A DNA stretch of 64,000 nucleotides, from positions 124,001-188,000 of the forward strand of contig CAWJJU010000006.1 of NCBI GenBank assembly GCA_963843315.1. Reading direction: 5' to 3'. The position numbers and the translations under genes were made by a program. Origin of the DNA: JAWVFM01 sp963843315 (GTDB lineage Bacteria; Actinomycetota; Thermoleophilia; Solirubrobacterales; 70-9). Each line of letters begins with the position of its first letter. The first letter of the stretch is position 1. Positions 25,228 to 33,919 of the stretch are shown here, piece after piece. The notes beneath the pieces are model-generated. The model worked only from the letters and a program-made list of their open reading frames with translations. It made no database searches and was not told where the DNA came from.

Positions 25228-26558
25228 ACCGCGTCCTGGAGGATGCGATCGGCGCGGTCGTCGAGCCGGCGCCTCGCGTCGAGGACGTGCTGCCCGGCGA
25301 GGCAGCCGTTGCGGAGGCAGCGCGCCGCTCGCTCGACGGGCATACGCGCGGCGTCCGGCGGATGTGGCCGTTCCTCGGCCCGGCCTTCGTCGCCGCGGTC
25401 GCCTACATCGACCCGGGGAACTTCGCCACGAACATCGCCGGCGGCGCGAAGTTCGGCTACCTGCTGCTGTGGGTGGTCCTGGCGGCCAACCTGATCGCGA
25501 TGGTCGTGCAGACCCAGTCGGCCAAGCTGGGAATCGCTACGGGCAAGAACCTTCCCGAGCTTTGCCGCGAGCTGTTCAGCCGGCGGACCGCTCTCGGTCT
25601 GTGGGTCCAGGCCGAGATCGTGGCCATGGCGTGCGACATCGCCGAGGTGGTGGGCGCGGCGCTGGGGCTGAACCTGATCTTCGGCATCGCGCTCTTCCCG
25701 GCCGCCCTGATCGCCGGAGCCGGCGCCTTCGCGATCCTCGCCCTCCAGCAGATGGGCTTCCGCCGCCTGGAGGTCGTGATCGCCGTGATGGCGGGGGTCG
25801 TGATGGCGGCGTTCGTCTTCGAGCTCCTCGACTCCAGCCCCGACGGCGGGCAGGTCGCGCTGCACCTCTTCAAGCCCGGCTTTGCGGGCACGGAGAGCAT
25901 CCTGCTGGCCACGGGGATCATCGGCGCGACGGTCATGCCGCACGTCGTCTACCTGCATTCGGCGCTGACTCAGCGGCGGATCGTGGGGCGCTCGGAGGCT
26001 GAGCGCAGGCGGATCCTGGGGTTCGAGCGCGTCGACGTCGTGATCGCGATGTCGCTCGCGGGCTTCGTGAACATCTCGATGATGATCATGGCCGCGGCGC
26101 TCTTCCACGGCAGCCCGCTGGGCCAGATCGACTCGATCGAGGGCGCCTACAACGGCCTGCAGAGCACGGTCTCGGCCCACGCGGCCACGATCTTCGGCGT
26201 GGCTCTGGTCGCCTCCGGGTTCGCCTCGACCTCGGTCGGCACGATGGCCGGCCAGGTTGTGATGCAGGGCTTCATCCGCCGCCAGATCCCGATCTTCCTG
26301 CGCCGGTCGCTCACGCTGGCGCCGGCCCTGATCGTCATCGCCCTTGGCGTTTCGCCGACCAACGCGCTCATCGGAAGCCAGGTGGTGCTCTCCTTCGGCA
26401 TCCCGTTCGCCCTCATCCCGGTGGTTCTCATCGCGCGGCGCCGCGACGTGATGGGCTCGCTGGTCAACCCGCGCTGGCTCTCGGCCCTCACGTCCGTCCT
26501 CGCCGCCCTGATCATCGCCCTCAACGTCTTCCTGATCGAGCAGGTCTTCTTCGCCTGA
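25224..26558 (+). CDS. mntH: NRAMP-family Mn2+ transporter
   Basis: A 444-residue proton-coupled metal importer with 11 predicted helices. Canonical NRAMP motifs are intact: DPGN in TM1 (AYIDPGNFATNIAGG) and MPHVVYLHS in TM6, including the metal-ligand Met. TTG 25224 overlaps the mntR stop. A roughly 45-residue hydrophilic N-terminal extension precedes the first helix. Regulation by the adjacent MntR is implied by overlap and operator. Confidence 0.9.
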   Translation: MNRVLEDAIGAVVEPAPRVEDVLPGEAAVAEAARRSLDGHTRGVRRMWPFLGPAFVAAVAYIDPGNFATNIAGGAKFGYLLLWVVLAANLIAMVVQTQSAKLGIATGKNLPELCRELFSRRTALGLWVQAEIVAMACDIAEVVGAALGLNLIFGIALFPAALIAGAGAFAILALQQMGFRRLEVVIAVMAGVVMAAFVFELLDSSPDGGQVALHLFKPGFAGTESILLATGIIGATVMPHVVYLHSALTQRRIVGRSEAERRRILGFERVDVVIAMSLAGFVNISMMIMAAALFHGSPLGQIDSIEGAYNGLQSTVSAHAATIFGVALVASGFASTSVGTMAGQVVMQGFIRRQIPIFLRRSLTLAPALIVIALGVSPTNALIGSQVVLSFGIPFALIPVVLIARRRDVMGSLVNPRWLSALTSVLAALIIALNVFLIEQVFFA

Positions 26559-26563
26559 AGCTC

Positions 26564-26569
26564 TAGGCT
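26564..26569 (+). promoter_or_regulatory. -10 element TAGGCT for the 26578 gene
   Basis: Ends eight bases before ATG 26578; leaderless start predicted. Confidence 0.45.
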
Positions 26570-26577
26570 TCGCGGCG

Positions 26578-26940
26578 ATGCCGCTCGCGCCCGACTTCGA
26601 GTCGATCGTGGACTCGCTCCCCGACGACTGGACCGACATCTCGCTCGACCTGCGCCTGGCCGACGAGGAGCGCTACGTCGACGCGGCGACGATCCTGACC
26701 CAGTGCAACGCCCAGCCCTACTCGCAGGCCGATTGGCACTTCCGCATCAACGTCGCCCACCGGTTCGGGCACGCGGCCGCCGCCGAGACCGTGGCCGGCA
26801 CGCTCGCCCTGCTCGACGGTGAGGGCATCGAGGGCCAGATCAACGTGCGCGAGTGGAACGAGGGCCGCGCCGAGGTGGTGCAGATGTGGGGCCGCCCCGA
26901 GTCAGTGCGCCGCGACTTCAAGGCCCGCCGGACCCTCTAG
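26578..26940 (+). CDS. Conserved hypothetical protein
   Basis: A 120-residue soluble acidic protein, MPLAPDFESIVDSLPDDWTD at the start, with ADWHFRINVAHRFGHAAA and a beta-rich end (GEGIEGQINVREWNEGRA). No domain is recognised and no catalytic motif is evident. It follows mntH by 19 bases but has its own -10 box. Confidence 0.6.
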   Translation: MPLAPDFESIVDSLPDDWTDISLDLRLADEERYVDAATILTQCNAQPYSQADWHFRINVAHRFGHAAAAETVAGTLALLDGEGIEGQINVREWNEGRAEVVQMWGRPESVRRDFKARRTL

Positions 26941-26951
26941 CCACCTTCTGA

Positions 26952-26982
26952 CGAGCTGTGGTCGCATACCGACTACTGCTCG
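26952..26982. terminator. Two-tier hairpin between convergent genes (copy of dispersed hairpin)
   Basis: Outer stem CGAGC/GCTCG, inner stem GTGGTCG/CGACTAC (one G-T pair). The inner 19 bases and the following CGCCACTCG nearly match 50843-50874. Lies in the 57-base gap between convergent genes and probably terminates both. Confidence 0.5.
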
Positions 26983-26997
26983 CCACTCGACCCGCGC

Positions 26998-27996
26998 TCA
27001 GAACGGGATCGCGCCGCTCTTCGGGTGGAATTGCTTGGTGAACAGTTCACTGATGGAGGGTGGCCGGCCGACGATTCCGTGCCGAGCCTCCCAGTTGGGC
27101 CATGTCCTGAGCCAGGGTCCAGTGAAACGTCCAGACAGCGAGAACGCATGTGCTTTTCGCAACGCCTGAAGCTCAGCCTCCTCAGTGCCCTGATCGAGGC
27201 CGTTTGCGCCCGCGAGCAGGTCAGCGAGGGCCTTGCCGGGATTGGACGTCGCCGTCTGGTTCCCCTCGACGGTCCCGTGCACGACGTGCTTGACCAGGCG
27301 TGGGTCGTTGCGGACCTCGGCTCGCGTCGTCGCCAACACCAGCTCCGGATACCGCGGCGCCCCGAAGTCGTCGACGCGGAGCACGCGCGTCGGGATCCCC
27401 TTGCGCTGCAACGTCACCCCCTCGGCATTCCAGAACGCGGTCGCCGCATCGACCTTCCCCGCCGCGAGATCCGCCACGGCGTTGAAGCCGATCGTCTCCC
27501 TGCGGACGTCGCTCGGTGCCAGCCCCGCGGACGCCAGCACCGAATCAAGCACCGCATCATCCGACGGAAGCCCCGTCACGCCGACCGTCTTGCCCTCAAG
27601 ATCAGCCGGCCTCTTCACCTCCGAGCGGTTCCCCGCGATCACCGCCGCCAGTGGCCGCTCGACGATCGGCGCGACGCCCACCAGGTCGAGCCCCTTCTCG
27701 CCGGCGATGGCGAGGTCGTGAATGTCGAGGACCGCGAACTGAGCGCGGCCGGCTTCCAGCAGCCTCGGAGCGTCGGTGGAGGCGGTCGGCGCGTGCACGG
27801 AGAGGTCGACGCCCCGCTGCGAGTAGAAGCCCTCGGCAAGCGCCGCGTAGATCCCGGCGTGGACGGCGTTGGGCGTGAAGTCGAGGACCAGGGTCGCCTG
27901 CTCAGAGGCGCCCGGTTCAGCGCCGCTCCCCGCGCCGCAGGCCGCCAGGCCCAGCGCCGCGAGGGCGGCCGCCAGCAGCGCAGCGACCGATCTCAT
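26998..27996 (-). CDS. ABC-transporter substrate-binding lipoprotein, NMT1/THI5-like
   Basis: A 332-residue exported lipoprotein: signal peptide with lipobox GLAACG (Cys about residue 20), then a periplasmic binding fold of the SsuA/ThiY/NMT1 type (LDFTPNAVHAGIYAALAEGFY, FAVLDIHDLAIA, TVGVTGLPSDDAVLDSVLASAG). The family imports thiamine pyrimidine precursors, sulfonates or similar small molecules. No permease or ATPase is adjacent, so it is an orphan or works with a remote transporter. Confidence 0.8.
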   Translation of the reverse strand: MRSVAALLAAALAALGLAACGAGSGAEPGASEQATLVLDFTPNAVHAGIYAALAEGFYSQRGVDLSVHAPTASTDAPRLLEAGRAQFAVLDIHDLAIAGEKGLDLVGVAPIVERPLAAVIAGNRSEVKRPADLEGKTVGVTGLPSDDAVLDSVLASAGLAPSDVRRETIGFNAVADLAAGKVDAATAFWNAEGVTLQRKGIPTRVLRVDDFGAPRYPELVLATTRAEVRNDPRLVKHVVHGTVEGNQTATSNPGKALADLLAGANGLDQGTEEAELQALRKAHAFSLSGRFTGPWLRTWPNWEARHGIVGRPPSISELFTKQFHPKSGAIPF

Positions 27997-28008
27997 CGAA
28001 CGCCGGTC

Positions 28009-28014
28009 AGGCTA
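28009..28014 (-). promoter_or_regulatory. -10 element TAGCCT for the 27996 gene
   Basis: Lies 12 bases before the start at 27996, back-to-back with the ppa -10 box at 28021. Confidence 0.4.
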
Positions 28015-28020
28015 TCGGGA

Positions 28021-28026
28021 TAGGCT
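28021..28026 (+). promoter_or_regulatory. -10 element TAGGCT for ppa
   Basis: Ends ten bases before ATG 28037; short or no leader. Confidence 0.4.
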
Positions 28027-28036
28027 CGGCGCGCCC

Positions 28037-28537
28037 ATGGCGGACGCAAGCGACGAGCTCCTGGCATTCATCGAGATCCCGAAGGGCTCGCGCAACAAGT
28101 ACGAGTACGACGAGGAGATCGGCCACGTCATCCTCGACCGCTTCCTGTCCTCCTCGACGGTCTATCCCACCGACTACGGCTACCTCATGGGGCACATGGG
28201 GCGCGACGGTGACCCGCTGGACGCGATGGTGTGCGTCTCCGAGCCCACGTTCCCGGGGTGCGTGATCCCGGTGAAGGCGGTGGCGCTCTTCGTCATGCAG
28301 GACGAGAAGGGCGAGGACGACAAGATCGTCTGCGTCCCGACCCACGACCCGGGCTGGAACCACGCGGAGACCATGGAGGACATCCCGGAGATGCTCCAGC
28401 GCGAGATCACCCACTTCTTCTCCATCTACAAGCAGCTGGAGGGGAAGGAGGTCACGGTGGAGGGATGGCGCTCGCGCGAGGAGGCGCTGGAGGTCATCGC
28501 GGAGGGCAAGGTGCTCCAGCAGGAGCGCGACGCTTAG
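28037..28537 (+). CDS. ppa: Inorganic pyrophosphatase (family I)
   Basis: A 166-residue soluble enzyme hydrolysing PPi to phosphate with Mg2+. Active-site blocks: EIPKGSRNKYEYDEE, YPTDYGYLMGHMGRDGDPLDAMV (the D-x-D-P-x-D signature) and DKIVCVP. ATG 28037 is chosen from homology; the frame extends upstream without conservation. Divergent from the substrate-binding protein gene, with 40 bases between. Confidence 0.93.
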   Translation: MADASDELLAFIEIPKGSRNKYEYDEEIGHVILDRFLSSSTVYPTDYGYLMGHMGRDGDPLDAMVCVSEPTFPGCVIPVKAVALFVMQDEKGEDDKIVCVPTHDPGWNHAETMEDIPEMLQREITHFFSIYKQLEGKEVTVEGWRSREEALEVIAEGKVLQQERDA

Positions 28538-28587
28538 GTGTAGTCACTAGACTGCCGCCCGCCGCGCGCCGAACCCGGCGTGCGCGC

Positions 28588-28608
28588 ATGAACTTCGACA
28601 GGAGGTAG
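28588..28608 (+). other. Six-codon mini-ORF ending in the aquaporin ribosome site
   Basis: ATG 28588 encodes MNFDRR and stops at TAG 28606-28608. Its last two sense codons (AGG AGG) are the Shine-Dalgarno sequence of the aquaporin start at 28614. It may be chance or a leader peptide. Confidence 0.25.
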
Positions 28609-28613
28609 ACCAA

Positions 28614-29445
28614 GTGCAGGATCGAGGACTCGCCGCGTACATCACCGAGCTGGTGGGCACGCTCATCCTCGTGTTCGTGATCGGCACCGTGGTGACGCTC
28701 TACGTGGCAACCAGCCCGACCGCCCAGACCGGCTCGGACTTCGCGGTCGTCGGCCTGGTGCACGGGTTCGTCCTGTTCGTGCTCATCGCTGCTCTCGGCG
28801 GCGTCTCCGGCGGGCATTTCAACCCGGCGATCACCCTGGCGGCGACGATCCTGAGGCGGCTCGACCCCGTCGACGGCGTGGTCTACATCCTCGCCCAGCT
28901 CTCCGGCGGCGTCCTTGGCGCGCTGCTGCTGAAGGGCCTGCTCCTCGACGAGGGCCGCGCCAGCCACTACGGCGCGGTATCCGTCAGCCCGCTGCTCGCC
29001 GGCAACTTCGCCGGGCATGCTCGTCGAGGGAATCGGCACGTTCTTCCTGGTTCTCGCCGTCTGCGCCGTTGCCTTCAACCCCCGCGCCCGGCGCGAATGG
29101 GCGCCGCTGGCCATCGGGCTGACCCTGGGCTTCGCCGTGATGATCTTCGGTCCTCTCACGGGCGGCTCGTTCAACCCCGCCCGCTGGTTCGGCCCGGCGC
29201 TCATCGGCAACTTCTGGGGCGGCACCTGGCCCTACATCGCCGGCCCGATCCTCGGCTCGGTGCTGGCGGCGGTGTTCTACCGCTTCGTCATCGTCGGCCC
29301 GCAGTTCGCGACCGGCCCGGAGCCTCCGACGTCGGATTCCGAGGCCCTCGGCAACGTCGCGGCGGACGTCGAGACCGCGGTGCGGCCCAAGAATCAGGGG
29401 CCGCACAGTGGGGCCCGAGCGGGCCCCGGCGGCGGCGTTCGCTAG
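28614..29445 (+). CDS. Aquaporin/glycerol facilitator family channel (frameshifted)
   Basis: About 277 residues after repairing a one-base shift near 29014. GTG 28614 follows GGAGGT. The first half holds NPA box 1 (SGGHFNPAITLA); the second frame (from MLVEGIGTFFLV) holds NPA box 2 (GGSFNPARWFGPA). Six helices and both boxes define an MIP water/glycerol channel. The C-terminal tail is hydrophilic. Both halves are well conserved, so the extra C before ATGCTCGTC is probably an assembly error. Confidence 0.82.
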
Positions 29446-29448
29446 CGT
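29443..29448 (+). promoter_or_regulatory. -10 element TAGCGT for fbiC
   Basis: Ends six bases before ATG 29455 and overlaps the aquaporin stop codon (TAG); leaderless start predicted. Confidence 0.45.
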
Positions 29449-29454
29449 GAGCCC

Positions 29455-31734
29455 ATGCGGCGCGTAACGTTCTCGCGCAACTACACGCTCTCGCTGTCGC
29501 GAACGTGTCGCTGCTATTGCAAGTACTGCTCGTTCGCAACGCGGCAGGCGCACCTGCACGCGCCGGACGAGGTCGAGCGCCGTTTGGACGAGGCCGTCCG
29601 GCGCAACGCCAAGGAGCTCCTCGTCCTGACGGGCGAGATGCCCGAGGTCAACCCGGAGGTTGCGCGGCGCCTCGCGGAGTACGGCCACGAGGACTTCACG
29701 TCCTACGTCGTCTGGGCGTGCGAGCGCGCCCTCGAGCGCGGGATGCTTCCGCACACGAACATCGGGGTCCTCGGCCGCGATGACCTGGCCCGCCTTCGCG
29801 AGGTGACGGCCTCGCAGGGGTTGATGCTCGAGTCGGCCAACCCGGACCTGGTCGTCCACCAGGGCTCGCCGACCAAGCACCCGAAGCTGCGCCTGCAGAC
29901 GATCGAGGCCGCCGGCGAGCTGCGCATCCCCTTCACCAGCGGGATCCTGGTCGGCGTGGGGGAGAGCGAAGGGGACCGCATGGAGTCGCTCGCCGCCCTG
30001 GCCGAGGTGCAGGCCCGCCACGGCCACCTCCAGGAGCTGATCATCCAGAACTACGTGCCGCACCCGCGTTACTACGGCGCAGGAGGTTGCGGACATCGCG
30101 GACGCCGCTTCGCGAGAGCGGTGGGGTGGCGAGGACGCCGGGCACACCCCCGGTTCGCCGCTTCAGCATCCGGCCTCGCACAGTCCTCGCGTCCATGCTG
30201 CGGGGCTCCCCGGGGGCACGCCCGACGCCCCCGCTCAGCTCGAGCCCTCCCAGCTTGGGCGTCGGAGGTGACGCTCGATGAGATGAAGCGGCTCGTGGCG
30301 GAGTGCCGGCGGCTCATGCCCGAGGTTGGGGTGCAGATTCCGCCGAACCTCTCCGACTGGTGGGTCGACCTGATCGAGGCCGGGGCAACCGACCTCGGCG
30401 GGCTCTCCGCCAACGGCGACCACATCTCGCCCGAGCACCCCTTCCCGAGCCCGCACGAGACCCGCAAGCGGCTTGCGCCGCTTGGCTACGCGCTCACCGA
30501 GCGCCTCTGCGCCTACCCGCAGTACCTCTCGCCCGACTGGATGGAGCAGGGGGTTCTCGACGTGGTCAAGGTCAAGTACTGGAGCTTCATCCCGCGCAAC
30601 GGCTCCGGAGGCCGGCGCCGTGAGTCGCCGCCCGACCCCGAGGTCGCGCCCGTCGCCATCGAGAAGGGGCGCAGGGGAGAGGCGCTCAGCGAGGCCGAGC
30701 TGACCGCCCTCTTCGCGGAGACCCGCCCCGAGGTGATCGAGGACATGCGCGCGGCCGCGGACGGGCTGCGGGCGGAGCTGGCCGGCGACACGGCGACCTT
30801 CGTCGTCAACCGCAACATCAACTTCACCAATGTCTGCGTGGTCGGCTGCGCGTTCTGCGGCTTCGGGCAGGGCAAGCGCTCGCCCGATGCCTACCTCGTG
30901 CGCGAGGACGACTTCCAGGCGCGCGTCGACGAGGCGGTCTCCTTCGGCGCCACGGAGATCTGCATGCAGGGCGGAATCCACCCCGACTACACCCTGGAGC
31001 ACTATGGCCGCTGGCTGCGGCTGGCGAAGGAGGCGGCGCCGCGGATCCACCTCCACGCCTACTCGCCCATGGAGGTCCACTTCATGTGCGAGCGCTCGGG
31101 CCGTTCGCCGGCCGCGGTCTTCGACTACCTGCGCGAGCAGGGGCTGGGCTCGACGCCAGGGACCGCCGCCGAGGTCCTGCACGACGGGGTCCGCCAGCGC
31201 ATCTCGCCGAACAAGCTGCCGGTGGCTCGGTGGGTCGAGATCATCGAGGCCTGCCACGCCGCGGGCCTGCGCTCGACCTCGACGGTGATGTTCGGCCACA
31301 TCGAGGAGCCCTCCGAGCTGGCTCGCCACATGAAGGTGGTCCGCGAGCTCCAGGAGCGCACCGGCGGCATCACCGAATTCGTCCCCCTCAGCTTCATCCC
31401 GTTCAACACGCTGCTGGGCCGCACGCACGGAGTCGAGGAGATCTCGCGCGCCGAGAACCTCAAGCACACGGCCGCCTTCCGGCTGGCGCTGGGCCGCGAG
31501 ATCAAGAACCTCCAGGCGAGCTGGGTGAAGATGGGCCTGGACGCCGCCACCGAGAGCCTGCGCTGGGGGGTCAACGACCTCGGCGGGACGCTCATGGAGG
31601 AGAACATCTCGCGGATGGCGGGCTCACAGCACGGGGTTCGTCTCGAGCCCGAGCAGCTGGTCGAGGCCGCGCGCCGCGCCGGCCGCACCCCGGCCCAGCG
31701 CACCACCCTCTACGACATCGTCGAGACCTACTAA
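29455..31734 (+). CDS. fbiC: Bifunctional FO synthase, CofG-CofH fusion (FbiC) with disrupted linker
   Basis: A 759-codon frame encoding both radical-SAM halves that make the F420 chromophore FO from a tyrosine adduct and the ribityl-uracil precursor. The CofG half has CxxxCxxC (CRCYCKYC) near residue 20; the CofH half has CVVGCAFC near 460. Between them, 30080-30245 is out of register: the +1 frame reads EVADIADAASRERW, as FbiC linkers do, then an insertion, and the original frame resumes at LPAWASEVTLDEMKRL. The insertion coincides with a 97-bp palindromic element (30133-30229). The later F420 genes lie at 33920-36953. Confidence 0.85.
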   Translation: MRRVTFSRNYTLSLSRTCRCYCKYCSFATRQAHLHAPDEVERRLDEAVRRNAKELLVLTGEMPEVNPEVARRLAEYGHEDFTSYVVWACERALERGMLPHTNIGVLGRDDLARLREVTASQGLMLESANPDLVVHQGSPTKHPKLRLQTIEAAGELRIPFTSGILVGVGESEGDRMESLAALAEVQARHGHLQELIIQNYVPHPRYYGAGGCGHRGRRFARAVGWRGRRAHPRFAASASGLAQSSRPCCGAPRGHARRPRSARALPAWASEVTLDEMKRLVAECRRLMPEVGVQIPPNLSDWWVDLIEAGATDLGGLSANGDHISPEHPFPSPHETRKRLAPLGYALTERLCAYPQYLSPDWMEQGVLDVVKVKYWSFIPRNGSGGRRRESPPDPEVAPVAIEKGRRGEALSEAELTALFAETRPEVIEDMRAAADGLRAELAGDTATFVVNRNINFTNVCVVGCAFCGFGQGKRSPDAYLVREDDFQARVDEAVSFGATEICMQGGIHPDYTLEHYGRWLRLAKEAAPRIHLHAYSPMEVHFMCERSGRSPAAVFDYLREQGLGSTPGTAAEVLHDGVRQRISPNKLPVARWVEIIEACHAAGLRSTSTVMFGHIEEPSELARHMKVVRELQERTGGITEFVPLSFIPFNTLLGRTHGVEEISRAENLKHTAAFRLALGREIKNLQASWVKMGLDAATESLRWGVNDLGGTLMEENISRMAGSQHGVRLEPEQLVEAARRAGRTPAQRTTLYDIVETY
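30133..30229. mobile_element. 97-bp palindromic element, copy inside fbiC
   Basis: Bounded by imperfect inverted repeats (GGACGCCGGGC and GCCCGACGCC). It contains the core TCGCAC...CTCGC...TCCATGCTGCG and a CGGGGGC/GCCCCCG hairpin. It is colinear with 50703-50800, where the ends are perfect 11-bp repeats. No reading frame for a transposase; resembles a REP- or MITE-like unit. Confidence 0.5.
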
Positions 31735-31740
31735 CCCCGA

Positions 31741-31784
31741 GAACGTCCCGGAGTGATGCCTATAGGCATCACTGAGGGACGTTC
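31741..31784. terminator. Two-tier palindrome between convergent fbiC and 31783 gene
   Basis: 44 bases: outer stem GAACGTCCC (9 bp) and inner stem AGTGATGCC (9 bp) around TATA; both perfect. It overlaps the stop codon of the minus gene and starts six bases after fbiC. Likely a bidirectional terminator without a T tract. Confidence 0.6.
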
Positions 31785-32460
31785 ATGCGTTGGCGGGTGG
31801 GGTGTAGCCGCGGTACAGGACCCAGCTCGCCGTCACGAGGGCGATCGAGAAGGTGATCACCGGGACGAACGCGCCGAGGATGCCGTCCGCGGCGAACACG
31901 CCGCTGGTCGTGAACACCACTCCGTAGGCGAGCGGCTGGGTGATCGCCGAGAGCGCCGAGAACCCCGCCACGGGAGCGGGAAGCGCCCGGTGCCTATAGC
32001 CGGCGATTGCGACCGCGGCCGAGAAGGCGGTGAACGCAGCTGCTCCCGGGCCCGCGACGAGAAGCCCGAAGTCGCTGATCGCCTGGGTCACGTAGGCATC
32101 GGGATCGCCGGGACGGAACGCAGCGGTGGCGGTTGCGGTCACTCCGACGAGCAGCAGCGCCCCGCCGATCAGCCCCGCCCCGAACGCGATCGAGGCCAGA
32201 CGCCCACTGCCGCCCTCGGCGGCCGCGATCGCACTGCGCAGGCTCCCCAGGAACCAGATGAAGAAGAAGAGACCGATCGCGACGATCGTGACGCCGACCT
32301 GGATTCGGGTCCGGTGATCGATGAAGAACTTGCTCCACGCATCGCCGAGCGAGTCGAGGCTTGGGGCGCCCGAGGTCACCAACCCGAAGCCGACGAGGAA
32401 GAGGACCGTGGCGATGATGCCGCCGAGCGCTCCCATGCGTGCGTACCTGTCGTTGCTCAT
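31783..32460 (-). CDS. Multi-pass membrane protein, function unknown
   Basis: A 225-residue protein with about six transmembrane helices (about residues 10-32, 55-75, 88-110, 128-150, 165-185 and 195-215). ATG 32460 follows a strong ribosome site (GGAGGG). No catalytic motif or family recognised; similar unnamed six-helix proteins are common in soil actinobacteria (family statement is inference). Confidence 0.65.
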   Translation of the reverse strand: MSNDRYARMGALGGIIATVLFLVGFGLVTSGAPSLDSLGDAWSKFFIDHRTRIQVGVTIVAIGLFFFIWFLGSLRSAIAAAEGGSGRLASIAFGAGLIGGALLLVGVTATATAAFRPGDPDAYVTQAISDFGLLVAGPGAAAFTAFSAAVAIAGYRHRALPAPVAGFSALSAITQPLAYGVVFTTSGVFAADGILGAFVPVITFSIALVTASWVLYRGYTPPANA

Positions 32461-32545
32461 TGCTCGCTCCCTCCTAGGGTGCCCGCGCCGCCGGAAATGA
32501 TCTGCCGGGCGTCGGACGGATCGTGTGTCCAGGCACAATCCAGGC

Positions 32546-33529
32546 ATGCGTGCAATTCTCATGCGAGAACAGCCCGGGGCGGTCGAGCCCGCCGACCTTC
32601 CCGAACCCACCGCCCGCCAGGGCGACATCCTGATCGCGGTCGGCGCCTGCGGCGTGTGCCGCACCGACGTTCACATCGTCGACGCCGACCTCACCGAGCC
32701 GAAGCTGCCGCTCGTCCTCGGCCACCAGGTCGTGGGCACCGTGGCCGCCCTGGGGGAGGGCGCCGAGCGCTTTGCCGTGGGCGACCGGGTGGGTGTCCCC
32801 TGGCTCGGGTGGGCCTGCGGGGAGTGCCGCTTCTGCCGCTCCGGGCGCGAGAACCTCTGCGAGCGCGCCGAGTTCACCGGCTACCACCGTGACGGCGGCT
32901 TCGCGGAGCTGACCACGGCCGACGAGCGCTTCGCCATCGCCCTGCCCGCCGAGCCCGGCGACGTTCACATGGCGCCCCTTCTCTGCGCGGGGCTCATCGG
33001 CTACCGCTCGCTGCGCGCCTGCGGCGACGCCGAGCGCGTCGGCCTCTACGGCTTCGGCGCCTCGGCCCACATCGTCTGCCAGGTGGCGGCGCACGAGGGG
33101 CGCCGCGTGTTCGCCCTCACCCGCCCCGGCGACGCCGAGGGACAGGCGTTCGCGCGCGAGCTCGGCGCCGAGTGGGCGGGCGACTCCGAGGAGGGGCCGC
33201 CTGAGCCGCTCGACGCCGCCATCGTGTTCGCGCCCGCCGGCCCGCTCGTGCCGGCCGCGCTGCGAGCCCTGGACAGAGGCGGGACCGTGGTGTGCGCGGG
33301 CATCCACATGAGCGAGATCCCCGCGTTCCCGTACGAGATCCTCTGGGGCGAGCGCAGCGTCCGCTCGGTGGCGAACCTAACGCGCCGCGACGGGGACGAG
33401 TTGATGCGCGTCGCGCCACAGGTGCCGGTGCACACGGAGACGACGGAGTACGCGCTGGAGGACGCGAGCGATGCCATCGATGACATTCGCGCGGGTAGTG
33501 TGCGCGGCGCCGCTGTGCTGACTATCTAG
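32546..33529 (+). CDS. Zinc-dependent alcohol dehydrogenase
   Basis: A 327-residue MDR-family enzyme. Catalytic zinc ligands are in ACGVCRTDVH and GHQ (where Gln replaces the usual Glu of GHE); the structural zinc site has four cysteines (CGECRFCRSGRENLC). The NAD(P) motif is GLYGFGASAH rather than GxGxxG. A CACAAT box lies six bases before ATG 32546. A cupin gene follows after nine bases. The alcohol substrate is unknown. Confidence 0.85.
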   Translation: MRAILMREQPGAVEPADLPEPTARQGDILIAVGACGVCRTDVHIVDADLTEPKLPLVLGHQVVGTVAALGEGAERFAVGDRVGVPWLGWACGECRFCRSGRENLCERAEFTGYHRDGGFAELTTADERFAIALPAEPGDVHMAPLLCAGLIGYRSLRACGDAERVGLYGFGASAHIVCQVAAHEGRRVFALTRPGDAEGQAFARELGAEWAGDSEEGPPEPLDAAIVFAPAGPLVPAALRALDRGGTVVCAGIHMSEIPAFPYEILWGERSVRSVANLTRRDGDELMRVAPQVPVHTETTEYALEDASDAIDDIRAGSVRGAAVLTI

Positions 33530-33538
33530 GAGGAACCC

Positions 33539-33889
33539 ATGGCTGACCTCACGGCAATGACCATCGACGAGCTCGAGGCGAGCATGGGCGGAGGCTTCAA
33601 GCACGTTGCCAAGAGCCTGGGCCTCTCCTCGTTCGGCATCAACATCCTGGACATCCCGCCGGGCTTCGAGGGCTACCCGGAGCACGACCATTCCGCGGAC
33701 GGCCAGGAGGAGCTCTACATCCCGATCGCGGGCAGCGCGCGGCTCGACGCCGGGGGTGAGTCCCAGGTGCTCGAGCCGGGCGTGGTCGTGCGCGTCGGTC
33801 CCGACGAGAAGCGCAAAATCGTGACCGAGGGCGACTCGGTGCGCATCATCGCGGTCGGGGGCACACCCGGGAAGGCGTACGGGGAGTGA
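33539..33889 (+). CDS. Cupin-domain protein
   Basis: A 116-residue single-domain cupin. Motif 1 is GYPEHDHSADGQEELYIPIAG, with His, His and Glu as probable metal ligands; motif 2 (PGVVVRVGPDEKRKI) lacks the usual His. A strong ribosome site (GGAGG) precedes ATG 33539. Probably co-transcribed with the dehydrogenase. Activity is not assigned. Confidence 0.75.
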   Translation: MADLTAMTIDELEASMGGGFKHVAKSLGLSSFGINILDIPPGFEGYPEHDHSADGQEELYIPIAGSARLDAGGESQVLEPGVVVRVGPDEKRKIVTEGDSVRIIAVGGTPGKAYGE

Positions 33890-33919
33890 GCACGGCCCGG
33901 GCTTGCCCGGGTCACGCGC

